Assembly (NCBI GenBank): GCA_963835165.1
Contig: CAWIGD010000082.1
Span: forward strand, 12,770-76,769
Direction: 5' to 3'
Source: VAZQ01 sp963835165
Lineage (GTDB): Bacteria; Pseudomonadota; Alphaproteobacteria; Rhizobiales; Xanthobacteraceae
Length of the DNA stretch: 64,000 nucleotides
In this document: positions 1-10,095 of the stretch, piece after piece
Numbering within the stretch: position 1 is the stretch's first letter
Layout: every line of letters begins with the position of its first letter
The notes under the pieces: model-generated
What the model saw: only the letters and a program-made list of their open reading frames with translations
The model's database searches: none
What the model was told of the DNA's origin: nothing
Position numbers and translations under genes: made by a program

Positions 1-489
1 GGCCGCTCGACCTCGATCGGCTTCGGCGCCAAGGTGCTGGCACCTGAGGACCGCAAAGCCGGCGAGATCTTCCGCGAGGTCGAGCCCGAGGATCTCTTGA
101 AGTATGGCCTCATTCCCGAATTCGTCGGCCGACTGCCCGTCGTCGCCACGCTCGAGGATCTGGACGAGCCGTCGCTGAAGCTCATTCTCACCCAGCCCAA
201 GAACGCGCTGGTCAAGCAGTATCAGCGCTTGTTCGAGATGGAATCGATCGATCTCACGCTGGCGGAAGAGGCCTTGGGCGCGATCGCCCGCAAGGCCATC
301 GACCGCAAGACCGGCGCGCGGGGCCTGCGCTCGATCATGGAGGGCATCCTGCTCGACACCATGTTCGACCTGCCGAGCCTCGAAGGGGTAGAGGAGGTCG
401 TGATCTCGCGAGAAGTCGTCGAGGGCACCGCACGGCCGCTTTACATCTACGCCGACCGGGCGGACCGGACCGGCGACGCGAGCGCTTGA
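1..489 (+). CDS. clpX: ATP-dependent Clp protease ATP-binding subunit ClpX, 3' part
   Basis: This is the C-terminal 162 residues of ClpX, the hexameric AAA+ unfoldase that feeds proteins to ClpP in the cytoplasm. The reading frame is open from the first base, so the zinc-binding domain and Walker motifs lie before the window. Visible ClpX hallmarks are LIPEFVGRLPVVATL, the QPKNALVKQYQ segment and the sensor-2 region KTGARGLRS, followed by LLDTMFDLPS. The stop is at 487-489. lon follows after a 323-base gap, the usual clpX-lon order. The short acidic tail after ADRADR is variable in the family. Identification is secure; only the start is missing. Confidence 0.96.
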   Translation, partial: GRSTSIGFGAKVLAPEDRKAGEIFREVEPEDLLKYGLIPEFVGRLPVVATLEDLDEPSLKLILTQPKNALVKQYQRLFEMESIDLTLAEEALGAIARKAIDRKTGARGLRSIMEGILLDTMFDLPSLEGVEEVVISREVVEGTARPLYIYADRADRTGDASA

Positions 490-589
490 GTGCACCGCAA
501 CCGGGGCGGGCGGCGACGGCTTTCGATTCGGTCGAGATGCGTCCCATAGGCGGCTGCAAATCGGCTATTTGCTTGAATTTTCGGGCTTA

Positions 590-621
590 CTTGACACCGG
601 CCCGGCCCGTCGCCACGTATT
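590..621 (+). promoter_or_regulatory. Candidate heat-shock-type promoter of lon
   Basis: The 323-base gap 490-812 holds no gene. Within it CTTGAC (590-595) is followed after about 18 bases by an AT-richer CACGTATT (614-621), resembling the CTTGAC / C-rich -10 pattern of alphaproteobacterial RpoH promoters. A second CTTGAA at 572-577 lacks a partner. Regulation of lon by heat-shock sigma factor is known in other proteobacteria; here it is inferred from motif and position. The -10 match is weak. Confidence 0.35.
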
Positions 622-812
622 GTGCGAACGAAAAAGCGTACGAAGTATCGCTTCGAAATTCTCCGGGGAGGGTTTCGTACCCACCCTGTGGCGCACGGTG
701 CCCCACTACCAGGGCGAGCCGTGCTCCCTTCCCGGCCCACCTCTGCACTCGACCGTGATGCCGCACAGCCGCGGGTGACGGGCGGGGGGCACAACAACAA
801 GGACCTCGGGCC

Positions 813-3254
<2,442 letters not shown>

Positions 3255-3280
3255 TCGGTCCAGGCGCTCGAAAACCTTCT

Positions 3281-3309
3281 ACGGCGACGCTGCGAGGCGC
3301 CGCCGTTTT
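3281..3309 (+). terminator. Rho-independent terminator after lon
   Basis: Arms 3281-3290 and 3297-3306 pair over ten positions with one mismatch around a six-base loop. The hairpin runs into a short T tract at 3306-3309, 27 bases after the lon stop. Confidence 0.55.
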
Positions 3310-3335
3310 CCTTGGACTCGTCTCTTGGAGATCAT

Positions 3336-3356
3336 GTTCTTGCTTTGTTCTTGACA
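3336..3356 (+). promoter_or_regulatory. LexA-type SOS box abutting a TTGACA -35 hexamer
   Basis: GTTC (3336-3339), seven bases, then GTTC (3347-3350) matches the alphaproteobacterial LexA operator GTTC-N7-GTTC exactly. A perfect TTGACA (3351-3356) follows at once, so a bound repressor would overlap the polymerase site. The -10 is unclear (GAACAT at 3374-3379 would have 17-base spacing). The first gene downstream is the secreted protein at 3501. SOS control is inferred from the motif only. Confidence 0.5.
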
Positions 3357-3500
3357 TTGTGTGGACAAAGAGGGAACATGAGCCGCTGCCGGTCGGAGTT
3401 GCGCGTCAACTGCAGCTTTCGGGCGCGGCAGTGCGTTTTCGCTGACGCCCGGGCTGTTGGGCTCCGGGTATCTGGCGAAACTTTTCCGGAGAGATGTGTG

Positions 3501-3920
3501 ATGAAACCGACCTTCACTGCTGCATGTGCGGCATTGGTGGGACTGCTGGCTCTGTCTCAATCCGCGGTCGCACAGCAGAAGACAGCCAAGCAATGCAATG
3601 ACGAATGGACTGCCGACAAGGCGGCCATCCAGGCGAGCGGCAAGACCAAGCGTCTATTCGTGGCCGAGTGTCGCGGCGTGCCGGCTGCCGTGCGCGCAGC
3701 GGCGACGCCGGCGGGCAAGGACCAGTACGCGACCGAAGCCGAGGCCAAGACCAGCTGCCCGAGCGACGTCGTCGTGTGGGTGAATTCGACATCCAAGGTC
3801 TATCACAGCAGCGGCAGCCGCAGTTACGGCAAGACCAGGACCGGCGCGTACATGTGCGAGAAGGCGTCCGCCGCCGCCGGTTTCCGCGCGACCAGGATTG
3901 CAAGACGAGCGGCAACCTGA
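3501..3920 (+). CDS. Secreted cysteine-containing protein of unknown function (PsiF-like N-terminal half)
   Basis: This predicted 139-residue exported protein has a signal peptide of about 24 residues ending SAVAQQ. The first half of the mature part, with CNDEWTADKAAI and FVAECR, resembles the short Cys-bounded unit of PsiF-type periplasmic proteins. The second half has SCPSD and YGKTRTGAYMCE, a Cys/His-flanked motif common in small rhizobial secreted proteins. The ATG at 3501 is preferred because CCGGAGAG lies 8-9 bases upstream and the signal peptide then begins at residue 1. An in-frame ATG at 3378 would bury the leader. It lies between two terminators, so it is probably monocistronic, downstream of a LexA-type box. 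Biochemical role unknown. Confidence 0.7.
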   Translation: MKPTFTAACAALVGLLALSQSAVAQQKTAKQCNDEWTADKAAIQASGKTKRLFVAECRGVPAAVRAAATPAGKDQYATEAEAKTSCPSDVVVWVNSTSKVYHSSGSRSYGKTRTGAYMCEKASAAAGFRATRIARRAAT

Positions 3921-3952
3921 TTTCCGCGCAGGCGGCACTGGGCTAAGGTCAT

Positions 3953-3981
3953 GGCGGTGCCTTTGCGGCGCCGCCTTTTTT
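3953..3981 (+). terminator. Rho-independent terminator
   Basis: Nine-base arms GGCGGTGCC (3953-3961) and GGCGCCGCC (3967-3975) pair with one G-T wobble around a five-base loop, followed by six T (3976-3981). It ends the transcript of the secreted protein at 3501-3920. Confidence 0.85.
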
Positions 3982-4034
3982 CCGAGCTCGCGCAACTCGC
4001 GCGTGCAGGCTTGTGATCGTCCGAGGAGCGGATC

Positions 4035-5006
4035 ATGCGGGGTGTCGTTGGCGTCGTGCTCACGGTCGCCGCTGTCGCGTGCGCCGCTCTTTCCGCCGCC
4101 CACGGCGATGATGTCCCGAGCAAGCCCATCACCATCATGGTGGGGCTGGCGCCCGGCGGCATTACCGATGTCACCGCGCGGCTTTACGCCGAGGCGGTGT
4201 CCAGAAGCACCGGCCAGCGCATCACGATCGAGAATCGTCCAGCCGCCGCCGGCGCGCTCGCCGCGGCCGCGGTGCAGAATGCGCCCCCGGACGGCACCAT
4301 GCTGCTGGTGTTCTCCGGTTCGCAGCACGCTACCGTGGCGGCCATGGGGTCGGCGCCATACGATCCCGTCAAAGGCTTTTCCTTCATCACGGTGCTGTTC
4401 AACAGCGTGGTCGCTTTCGTGGTCCCGCCCGACAGTCCGGCCGAGACGCTGGAGGCGTTGTTCGAACTCGGACGCAAACGGGCCGGCGGCCTCTCGATGG
4501 GAACGCCGGGCCTGGGATCGCCCTCGCATCTCCTGGGCGCGCGGGTTGCGCTCGCGGCCAAGGCGCCGTTGCAGTCGATCCACTATCGCGGCGGTGCGCC
4601 GATGATGGCCGACGTGCTGACGGGCCGCGTCGATTTCGCGGTCGCAACCCTGTCGACCTCGCGCGCTTTTCTGGTCGACAAGAAGCTGCGCGCGCTGGCG
4701 CTCGACAGCGAAGCGCGTTGGTCGGGGCTTCCCGACGTGCCGGTCCTGGCGGAGATCGGCTACGGCAAGGAAAAAGTAGCGAACTGGTTCGGCGTGGCGG
4801 CGCCGGCCGGAACGCCGCCCGCGATCGTGCAGAAGCTGCGCGACGAATTCGTCAAGGCCTCGCGCGATCCGGAACTGCAGAAGCGTCTGGCGGAGAACGG
4901 CACATTGATCGCCACCAGCACGTCCGACGAGATGCGGACGCTGATGGTCGAGGAGGTCGCGACGATGGAAGGACTGGTGAAGACGCTCGGCCTTCGCCAG
5001 CAGTAG
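4035..5006 (+). CDS. Bug/TctC-family periplasmic solute-binding protein (orphan)
   Basis: This 323-residue exported binding protein belongs to the Bug family, whose members bind carboxylates or other small organic solutes, sometimes for a TctAB membrane partner. The N-terminal 24 residues are a typical signal peptide. The mature chain starts with the family pattern KPITIMVGLAPGGITDVTAR, and continues with ITIENRPAAAGALAA, DGTMLLVF and HYRGGAPMMADVLTGRVDFAV. No tctA or tctB gene is in the window, so the partner and ligand are unknown. It stands alone between a terminator and tRNA-Val. Family assignment is firm; substrate is not predictable. Confidence 0.88.
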   Translation: MRGVVGVVLTVAAVACAALSAAHGDDVPSKPITIMVGLAPGGITDVTARLYAEAVSRSTGQRITIENRPAAAGALAAAAVQNAPPDGTMLLVFSGSQHATVAAMGSAPYDPVKGFSFITVLFNSVVAFVVPPDSPAETLEALFELGRKRAGGLSMGTPGLGSPSHLLGARVALAAKAPLQSIHYRGGAPMMADVLTGRVDFAVATLSTSRAFLVDKKLRALALDSEARWSGLPDVPVLAEIGYGKEKVANWFGVAAPAGTPPAIVQKLRDEFVKASRDPELQKRLAENGTLIATSTSDEMRTLMVEEVATMEGLVKTLGLRQQ

Positions 5007-5064
5007 GATACCCCGGGACTGCGCGCTTGCCTCGCCACCACACGCGGCGATAAAGGTGACGCGT

Positions 5065-5140
5065 GGGCGGTTAGCTCAGTTGGTAGAGCGCCTGCTTTAC
5101 ACGCAGGATGTCGGCGGTTCGAGTCCGTCACCGCCCACCA
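5065..5140 (+). tRNA. tRNA-Val (anticodon TAC)
   Basis: A 76-base cloverleaf with acceptor arms GGGCGGT (5065-5071) and ACCGCCC (5130-5136), TAGCTC D-arm start, anticodon TAC in CTTTACAC, a TTCGAGT T-loop, and encoded CCA at 5138-5140. Confidence 0.97.
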
Positions 5141-5249
5141 GCCTTCGCGTTTGCGGCGCTTCGGATGGCACGCCACATCCGCGTCGGCTCGCGGGGCGAC
5201 GCCGCAAACCGCCGTTGCGTCAAACCAGACTGCAGACGATGGAAGAACT

Positions 5250-5287
5250 ACAGCCGACGGAGGACGCAAGAATCCTCCGTCGTCTGT
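5250..5287. repeat. Long imperfect inverted repeat between tRNA-Val and hupB
   Basis: Arms 5250-5264 and 5273-5287 pair at 14 of 15 positions around an eight-base loop. TCTGTCGTC-like copies follow up to 5306. There is no clear T tract on either strand, although the hairpin sits just past the hupB stop and could end that transcript. Confidence 0.5.
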
Positions 5288-5324
5288 CGTCGGTCATCTG
5301 TCGTCAAACAAAGGTAGCGGCGCG

Positions 5325-5627
5325 TTAGACCGACTCTTTGAGTTCCTTGGCGGCGCGGAAGGCCACCTTCTTGCTGGCCTTGATCTGGATCGGTTCGCCG
5401 GTTGCCGGATTGCGCCCCATGCGGGCGGCGCGCTTGCGCACCACCAGGATGCCGAGGCCGCCAATGCGGATGCGGTCGCCCTTCTTGAGGTGCTTGGTCA
5501 CCAAGCCGACCAGGTCGCCGAGGACCGCCTCGGTCTGCTTTTTCGACATCTCATGGGCTTCCGAGAGATTTGCGGCGAGATGCTTCAGGGTCACGGTCGC
5601 TTGTGCGCCCGGTTTCTTCGCTGCCAT
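5325..5627 (-). CDS. hupB: HU family DNA-binding protein
   Basis: This 100-residue nucleoid protein bends and compacts DNA as a dimer. Relative to classical HU (about 90 residues) the N-terminus is slightly extended and the usual first helix is replaced by TVTLKHLAANLSEAHEMSKKQ. The diagnostic beta-arm GRNPATGEPIQIKASKKVAFR is present, with KELKESV as the C-terminal helix. The start is supported by GAGGAGGG seven bases upstream of ATG on the minus strand. It lies between tRNA-Val and tRNA-Asp on the strand opposite to both, near lon as in many alphaproteobacteria. Product call is firm; the symbol is by family position. Confidence 0.93.
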   Translation of the reverse strand: MAAKKPGAQATVTLKHLAANLSEAHEMSKKQTEAVLGDLVGLVTKHLKKGDRIRIGGLGILVVRKRAARMGRNPATGEPIQIKASKKVAFRAAKELKESV

Positions 5628-5714
5628 GGCTGGCCCTCCTCGTTGCAGAACGTGGCCTCAAAGCCACTCATCACGCCGTCGCATTAGACGATTCGGATGG
5701 GGTCTGACCATGAC

Positions 5715-5743
5715 TTATTGGCGAAATATGCGGGTTTTTTCAA
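5715..5743 (-). promoter_or_regulatory. Candidate hupB promoter
   Basis: On the minus strand TTGAAA (5738-5743) and CAATAA (5715-5720) are 17 bases apart, about 90 bases upstream of the hupB start. The -10 is poor, so this is tentative. The rest of 5628-5896 shows nothing convincing. Confidence 0.3.
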
Positions 5744-5896
5744 TGCCGGTTGTTAGAAATCAGCCAATGACGGGCTCTCAGGCAGTGCGGTGGGAGGGCG
5801 AAGCCCCTGATTTGGCCATGAATATTGCCTTTTTGGCGGGACGGACGACTTACCTTGACTTGCGCAGAGGGGGTATTTAACTCCCACGACGCCCGC

Positions 5897-5973
5897 GGGG
5901 GCGTAGCTCAGTTGGTTAGAGCGTCGGCCTGTCACGCCGAAGGTCGCGGGTTCGAGTCCCGTCGCTCCCGCCA
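5897..5973 (+). tRNA. tRNA-Asp (anticodon GTC)
   Basis: A 77-base cloverleaf with acceptor arms GGGGGCG (5897-5903) and CGCTCCC (5963-5969) with one G-T wobble, TAGCTC D-arm start, anticodon GTC in CTGTCAC, TTCGAGT T-loop, discriminator G and encoded CCA at 5971-5973. Confidence 0.97.
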
Positions 5974-6285
5974 TTTTCGGTCCTCGTGGCCGTTACCACG
6001 GCCGCCGATCACGGGCTGTTCGAGACCTTACTCCCAGGTCTGAGAATGACCGGCGCGGGCGGCCTTGCGCTTCGTTCCCGGCAGCGTGGATCAAACTCAT
6101 CCGGCGTCACGCTCGCTCGCTGCACGCGGTCTCGCATATTGATTTTGCGCGAGCGCGACCGCGTCGTGCGCTGAATCCAAACTGATTCCTCCTTGCTGCT
6201 TCTTGATGGTCAATACCGGCGGGTCTAGGCTCGCACGCCACAAAGTTCGCGTGAAAGCGACTGGCCGACCATCGAGGAGACGCCG
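5974..6285. other. Intergenic stretch without a recognised gene
   Basis: This 312-base gap separates tRNA-Asp from the propeller gene at 6286. I see no conserved protein, RNA fold or strong promoter. GAGGAGACGCCG just before 6286 serves as the ribosome binding site of the next gene. Confidence 0.6.
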
Positions 6286-7944
6286 ATGCACCCGCGCAAT
6301 CTCTTGCTCACCTTGGCCGCTGGCGTGATGACGGTTGGACTGACGCTCGGTCCCGCGCGGGCGCAGGCGCCGATGGCGTTGACCGGCCAGGTCAGTTCCG
6401 CTGGTGAGGGGCCCATGGAAGGCGTGGTCGTCAGCGCCAAGCGCGAGGGCTCGACGGTGACCATCTCCGTCGTCAGCGACAGCACGGGCAAGTTCGGCTT
6501 CCCGGCATCGAAGCTTGCGCCCGGCCGCTATTCGCTTGCCATTCGAGCCGTCGGCTATGACCTCGATGGGCCCAAGAGCGCCGACGTCGCCGCCGCCGGC
6601 GCCACGACCGCCGACATCAAGCTGCGGCCGACCAAGAACCTGGCCAAGCAGCTCACCAATGCGGAATGGCTTGCAAGCTTTCCCGGAACCGACACGCAGA
6701 AGAAAGCGCTGCTCAATTGCATCAGCTGTCACAACCTCGATCGCATCGTGAACTCCAACCATGATGCGGCCGAGTTCGTGCAGGTGTTCGACCGGATGAC
6801 CGGCTACTATCCCGGCAGCACGCCGCAGCACCCGCAGCGCCTTCTGGGCGAGGCTCGCCGCAACCTCGGTCAGGCGGCGGGGGTGAAGGCGATGGCGGAG
6901 TATCTCGCCTCGGTCAATCTCAGCAGGGACGAGGTTTGGGACTATCAGCTCAAGACGCTGCCGCGCCCGACCGGGCGTGCGACGCGCGTTGTCATCACCG
7001 AATACGACCTTCCGCGAAAGCAGATCCAGCCGCACGACGCCATCGTCGATGCCGACGGCATGGTCTGGTTCACGCATTTCGGCGAACAGTTCCTGGGCAA
7101 GCTCGATCCCAAGACCGGCCAGGTCTCCGAGTATCCCCTGCCGGTGATCAAGCCGGGCTTTCCGATCGGGACGCTCGACCTCGAAACCGATAAGGCCGGC
7201 AATCTCTGGATCGCGATGATGTACCAGGGCGGCGTCGCCAAGTTCGACAAGGCGACCCAGAAATTCCAGACCTGGAAGGTGCCGGATCAATGGCAGACCG
7301 ACGCCACCCAGCAGGCATTCCTCACGCCGACCTATTCGGACGTCGACGGCAAGGTCTGGGTCAAGAACTCGGACCGCGCCCAGATCCTGCGGCTCGATCC
7401 GGTCACCGGCCAGTGGGAGAATCTCGGATCGTTCAAGGACGCGAACAACCGCACCATCACGTCCTATGGCATCCCGGCCGATCACGACAACAATCTCTAT
7501 CTGCTCGATTTCTCCTCCTCCAATATCGGCAAGCTCGACGCCAAGACCGGCAAGCTCACCGTCTATCGCTCGCCGATTCCGAACTCGCGTCCGCGTCGCG
7601 GCCGGGTCGATGAGCAGAACCGTCTCTGGTTCGCCGAATATGCCGGCAATGCCATCGGCATGTTCGATCCCAAGACCGAGAAGATCCAGGAATGGGTCCT
7701 GCCGACGCCGTGGGGGCAGCCCTACGACGTGGTCACGGACAAGAACGGGGAAGCCTGGACCGGCTCGATGCTCAGCGATCGGGTATCGCGGCTCGATCCC
7801 AGGACCGGCGAGTTCGTGGAATATCTGTTGCCGAAGACGACCAATATCCGCCGCGTGTTTGTGGATAATTCGACCAGCCCGGTGAGCTTCTGGGTCGGCA
7901 GCAATCACGGCGCGTCGATCGTCAAAGTCGAACCGATGGATTGA
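6286..7944 (+). CDS. Secreted beta-propeller protein with carboxypeptidase-regulatory-like domain and a CxxCH heme motif
   Basis: This 552-residue exported protein has a modular build: signal peptide (about 1-27, ending PARAQA); an Ig-like carboxypeptidase-regulatory domain (about 30-113, with GPMEGVVVSA and PGRYSLAIRAVGY); a segment with NCISCHN (Cys145, Cys148, His149), a c-type heme attachment site; then a propeller of the virginiamycin-B-lyase (Vgb/SMP-30) type from about 235 to the end. Repeating units are seen in GMVWFTHFGE, GNLWIAMMYQ, GKVWVKNSD, NRLWFAEYAG and GEAWTGSML. The combination suggests a periplasmic, possibly redox-active binding or enzymatic protein; the substrate is unknown. 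GGAGACG precedes the ATG. The next gene is a truncated transporter. Confidence 0.85.
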   Translation: MHPRNLLLTLAAGVMTVGLTLGPARAQAPMALTGQVSSAGEGPMEGVVVSAKREGSTVTISVVSDSTGKFGFPASKLAPGRYSLAIRAVGYDLDGPKSADVAAAGATTADIKLRPTKNLAKQLTNAEWLASFPGTDTQKKALLNCISCHNLDRIVNSNHDAAEFVQVFDRMTGYYPGSTPQHPQRLLGEARRNLGQAAGVKAMAEYLASVNLSRDEVWDYQLKTLPRPTGRATRVVITEYDLPRKQIQPHDAIVDADGMVWFTHFGEQFLGKLDPKTGQVSEYPLPVIKPGFPIGTLDLETDKAGNLWIAMMYQGGVAKFDKATQKFQTWKVPDQWQTDATQQAFLTPTYSDVDGKVWVKNSDRAQILRLDPVTGQWENLGSFKDANNRTITSYGIPADHDNNLYLLDFSSSNIGKLDAKTGKLTVYRSPIPNSRPRRGRVDEQNRLWFAEYAGNAIGMFDPKTEKIQEWVLPTPWGQPYDVVTDKNGEAWTGSMLSDRVSRLDPRTGEFVEYLLPKTTNIRRVFVDNSTSPVSFWVGSNHGASIVKVEPMD

Positions 7945-8014
7945 ACACGTCGCTCGGTCATGATCCTCGCTAACCGTCGAATATCCGGCCAATGAAGTCG
8001 TACGGCTGCGAGTC

Positions 8015-8263
8015 ATGACCGTGGAGAACACGCCTCCCGGACGAGGCGGTGCAGCGCCCAAAACGGTCCAGGAGTACATCGACGAAACGCCGATGTGGGC
8101 GGATGCGACCGCCGTGCGCTATTCCCCGATGACCAACATGCAGTGGCTCATCTGGGGGCTCGCCGCGGCCGGCAAGTTCTTCGAGGGCATGGTTGTCTTC
8201 ACCACCGGCGTGGCCTTGCCCCTGATGGCCAGGGAATTCGGATTGGGGGCGACCGAGTGCTAG
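8015..8263 (+). pseudogene. Truncated MFS transporter, N-terminal fragment
   Basis: Only 82 codons are present. They read like the N-terminus of a major facilitator family permease: a cytoplasmic lead with VQEYIDETPMWADA, then a first membrane helix region MQWLIWGLAAAGKFFEGMVVF and the start of loop 2 (PLMAREFGLGATE). A TAG follows and no reading frame downstream continues the family, so roughly 80 percent of a normal permease of about 400-450 residues is missing. A terminator for the opposite strand begins 35 bases later. This looks like deletion of the 3' part rather than a frameshift. Confidence 0.75.
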
Positions 8264-8297
8264 GCCGCGCCGTCAGGCCTCTCCCGTACCGAGCAAC

Positions 8298-8326
8298 AAA
8301 AAACCCGGAGCAGTGTCCGGTCCGGG
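8298..8326 (-). terminator. Terminator of the BKACE-family gene
   Basis: On the minus strand CCCGGA (8321-8326) pairs with TCCGGG (8304-8309), followed by six T (8303-8298). It lies about 120 bases downstream of the BKACE stop. Confidence 0.6.
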
Positions 8327-8449
8327 CATCACGCGTAACTCCGGATGATGGTGGCTTGATACGAGATTCGGGTAACGCGTCTCGATAGAGATCGCCGGTC
8401 GTCGCCCACGAGGCACAATCCCGATCGGCCGATCACGCGCTGCGAGCAT

Positions 8450-9353
8450 TCATCCCGGTTGCGGCTGCGGCTTGGCCGCCTGCAATCCCAGGATCGCCCG
8501 TGCATCGGCGGGCGTGGCGACGATGTCGCCGAGGATCGTCGATGATCTTGCCAGCCTTTTCCACCAGTGCGGCGTTGCTGGGCGCAAGCTTGCCCTTTTC
8601 CAGATAGATATTGTCTTCCAGTCCTACCCGCGGATGCCCGCCGAGCAGCACCGCCTGTGCCACCATCGGAAACTGGTAGAGCGAAATGCCGAAGGCGAAC
8701 CAGGGCGAAGTCGCGGGCAAGAGGCTGCGCATATAGCTCATGGCCTCCGGGGTGGCAGGCTGGGCCCAGGCGATGCCCAGGCAAATCTGGAACATGCCGG
8801 GCGCGTTGATGTGGCCGCTCTCGATCATGCGCTTGGCCAGCAGCAGATGGCCGGTCTCGAATACTTCGAGTTCCGGCAGCACGCCGGCGTCGCGGATCGC
8901 CAGCGCCATCGCCTCGAGGTGAGGGGGCGTGTTGACGAAGACGTGCGGGCCCATATTCATGCTGCCCATGTCGAGGCTGCAGATGTCGGGCTTGAGCGCG
9001 ACCACGTGCCGGACGCGCTCGGCCGGGCTCTTGATGGTGGTGCCCGGACCGGGCTTTTGCGGGTCCTCGTCGCCCGGCACGAAGCGCGCGCCCGGCCCGG
9101 TGGTCAGATTGATGAGCACGTCGCTGCCGCTGCCGCGGATGCGATCCACCACCTCCTTGTAGAGGGCAGGGTCCATGCTCGGGCGCGTGGTCTTGGGATC
9201 GCGCACGTGGATGTGAACGATGGCCGCGCCGGCTTTGGCGGCATCGATGGCCGACTGCGCGATCTGTTCCGGCGTCACCGGCACGGCGGGGTTGCGGCCG
9301 GGGGTGTCCGCCGAACCCGTGACCGCGCATGAGATCATGACCTTGCGTTGCAT
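8450..9353 (-). CDS. BKACE-family (DUF849) beta-keto acid cleavage enzyme, with one extra base near the 3' end
   Basis: BKACE enzymes are Zn-dependent TIM-barrel proteins that condense a beta-keto acid with acetyl-CoA and cleave it to acetoacetate and a CoA ester. The chain shows MISCAVTGS at the start, the metal motif VHIHVRDPK (His47, His49), LINLTTGPG, CSLDMGSMN and GLEDNIYLEKG near the end. After EKAGKIIDD the frame shifts: removing one G of the GG at 8533-8534 restores LGDIVATPADARAILGLQ and a stop at 8450, giving 300 residues. Read unchanged it runs to 8433 with an unrelated tail. AGGGAGG precedes the start. The substrate is unknown; a broken MFS gene lies beside it. Confidence 0.85.
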
Positions 9354-9553
9354 GCCGCCTCCCTGCCCACGACATTGTTTCCTGGAAGCCTACAGCGAGG
9401 ACGGGGCGAAAGCCCATAGGCGCGGGCCGCAACGTGGGGGTGCAAACGAGCGAACGCGATCGGCCGCGATCCCAGGGAAGCGCGAGGCACAAAGACGCCT
9501 GCAAGTGACGACAGGAACTGCATAAGAGCTGCGTCTGGGGTGCAAGCCAGCTT

Positions 9554-9582
9554 TTGACGCCCTCCGGCTTGCCTCTCATTGT
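9554..9582 (+). promoter_or_regulatory. Candidate promoter of the nuo operon
   Basis: TTGACG (9554-9559) and CATTGT (9577-9582) are 17 bases apart in the 376-base gap 9354-9729 between the divergent BKACE gene and nuoA. The gap contains no gene. The -10 match is modest, so this is a position-based suggestion. The resulting leader would be about 140 bases. Confidence 0.35.
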
Positions 9583-9729
9583 GCACTGCGCTAAGCCCTC
9601 TCTGCGCCCGTCCTTGGAACGAATCCGATCTGTGACAGGGGCGATTTCGTTAGCGCCTGCGGCACCTTGGCCGCATGGGGCCGGGGCGGGCTTTCCGTGC
9701 GGGGCGCGACGTCGGAGGTGAGGTCGCCG

Positions 9730-10095
9730 ATGAACGAGCTATTGCTGGATTACCTCCCGCTCGTGATCTTCATCGGGGTGGCGCTCGTCATCAGCCTCGT
9801 GCTCCTCCTGGTGCCGTTCGTGGTCGCCTACCAGGCGCCCGATCCCGAGAAACTGTCGGCCTATGAGTGCGGGTTCAACGCTTTCGACGACGCGCGCATG
9901 AAGTTCGACGTACGCTTCTATCTCGTGGCCATCCTGTTCATCATCTTCGATCTGGAAATGACCTTTCTGTTTCCCTGGGCCGTCGCCCTGAGCGATCTCG
10001 GGCTCTACGGCTATTGGTCGATGATGGTGTTCCTTGGCGTTCTGACCGTCGGCTTCATATATGAGTGGCGGAAAGGAGCGCTCGAATGGGATTAG
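9730..10095 (+). CDS. nuoA: NADH-quinone oxidoreductase subunit A
   Basis: This is a membrane-arm subunit of complex I, which couples NADH oxidation to proton pumping across the inner membrane. The 121 residues carry three hydrophobic helices (about 8-30, 63-85, 90-110). The family signature KLSAYECGFNAFDDARMKF lies in the loop after helix 1. The ATG at 9730 is chosen over upstream in-frame codons because GGAGGTGAGG precedes it and MNELLLDYLPL is a typical start. First gene of the operon; the stop overlaps the nuoB start by ten bases. Confidence 0.96.
   Translation: MNELLLDYLPLVIFIGVALVISLVLLLVPFVVAYQAPDPEKLSAYECGFNAFDDARMKFDVRFYLVAILFIIFDLEMTFLFPWAVALSDLGLYGYWSMMVFLGVLTVGFIYEWRKGALEWD

Noticed and set aside
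3378..3500. 41-residue N-terminal extension of the secreted protein (ATG at 3378)
   Set aside because: It would bury the signal peptide; the ATG at 3501 has a good ribosome binding site.
5250..5306. CRISPR-like array from the TCTGTCGTC repeats
   Set aside because: Units are short, irregular and without uniform spacers; they belong to one imperfect palindrome.
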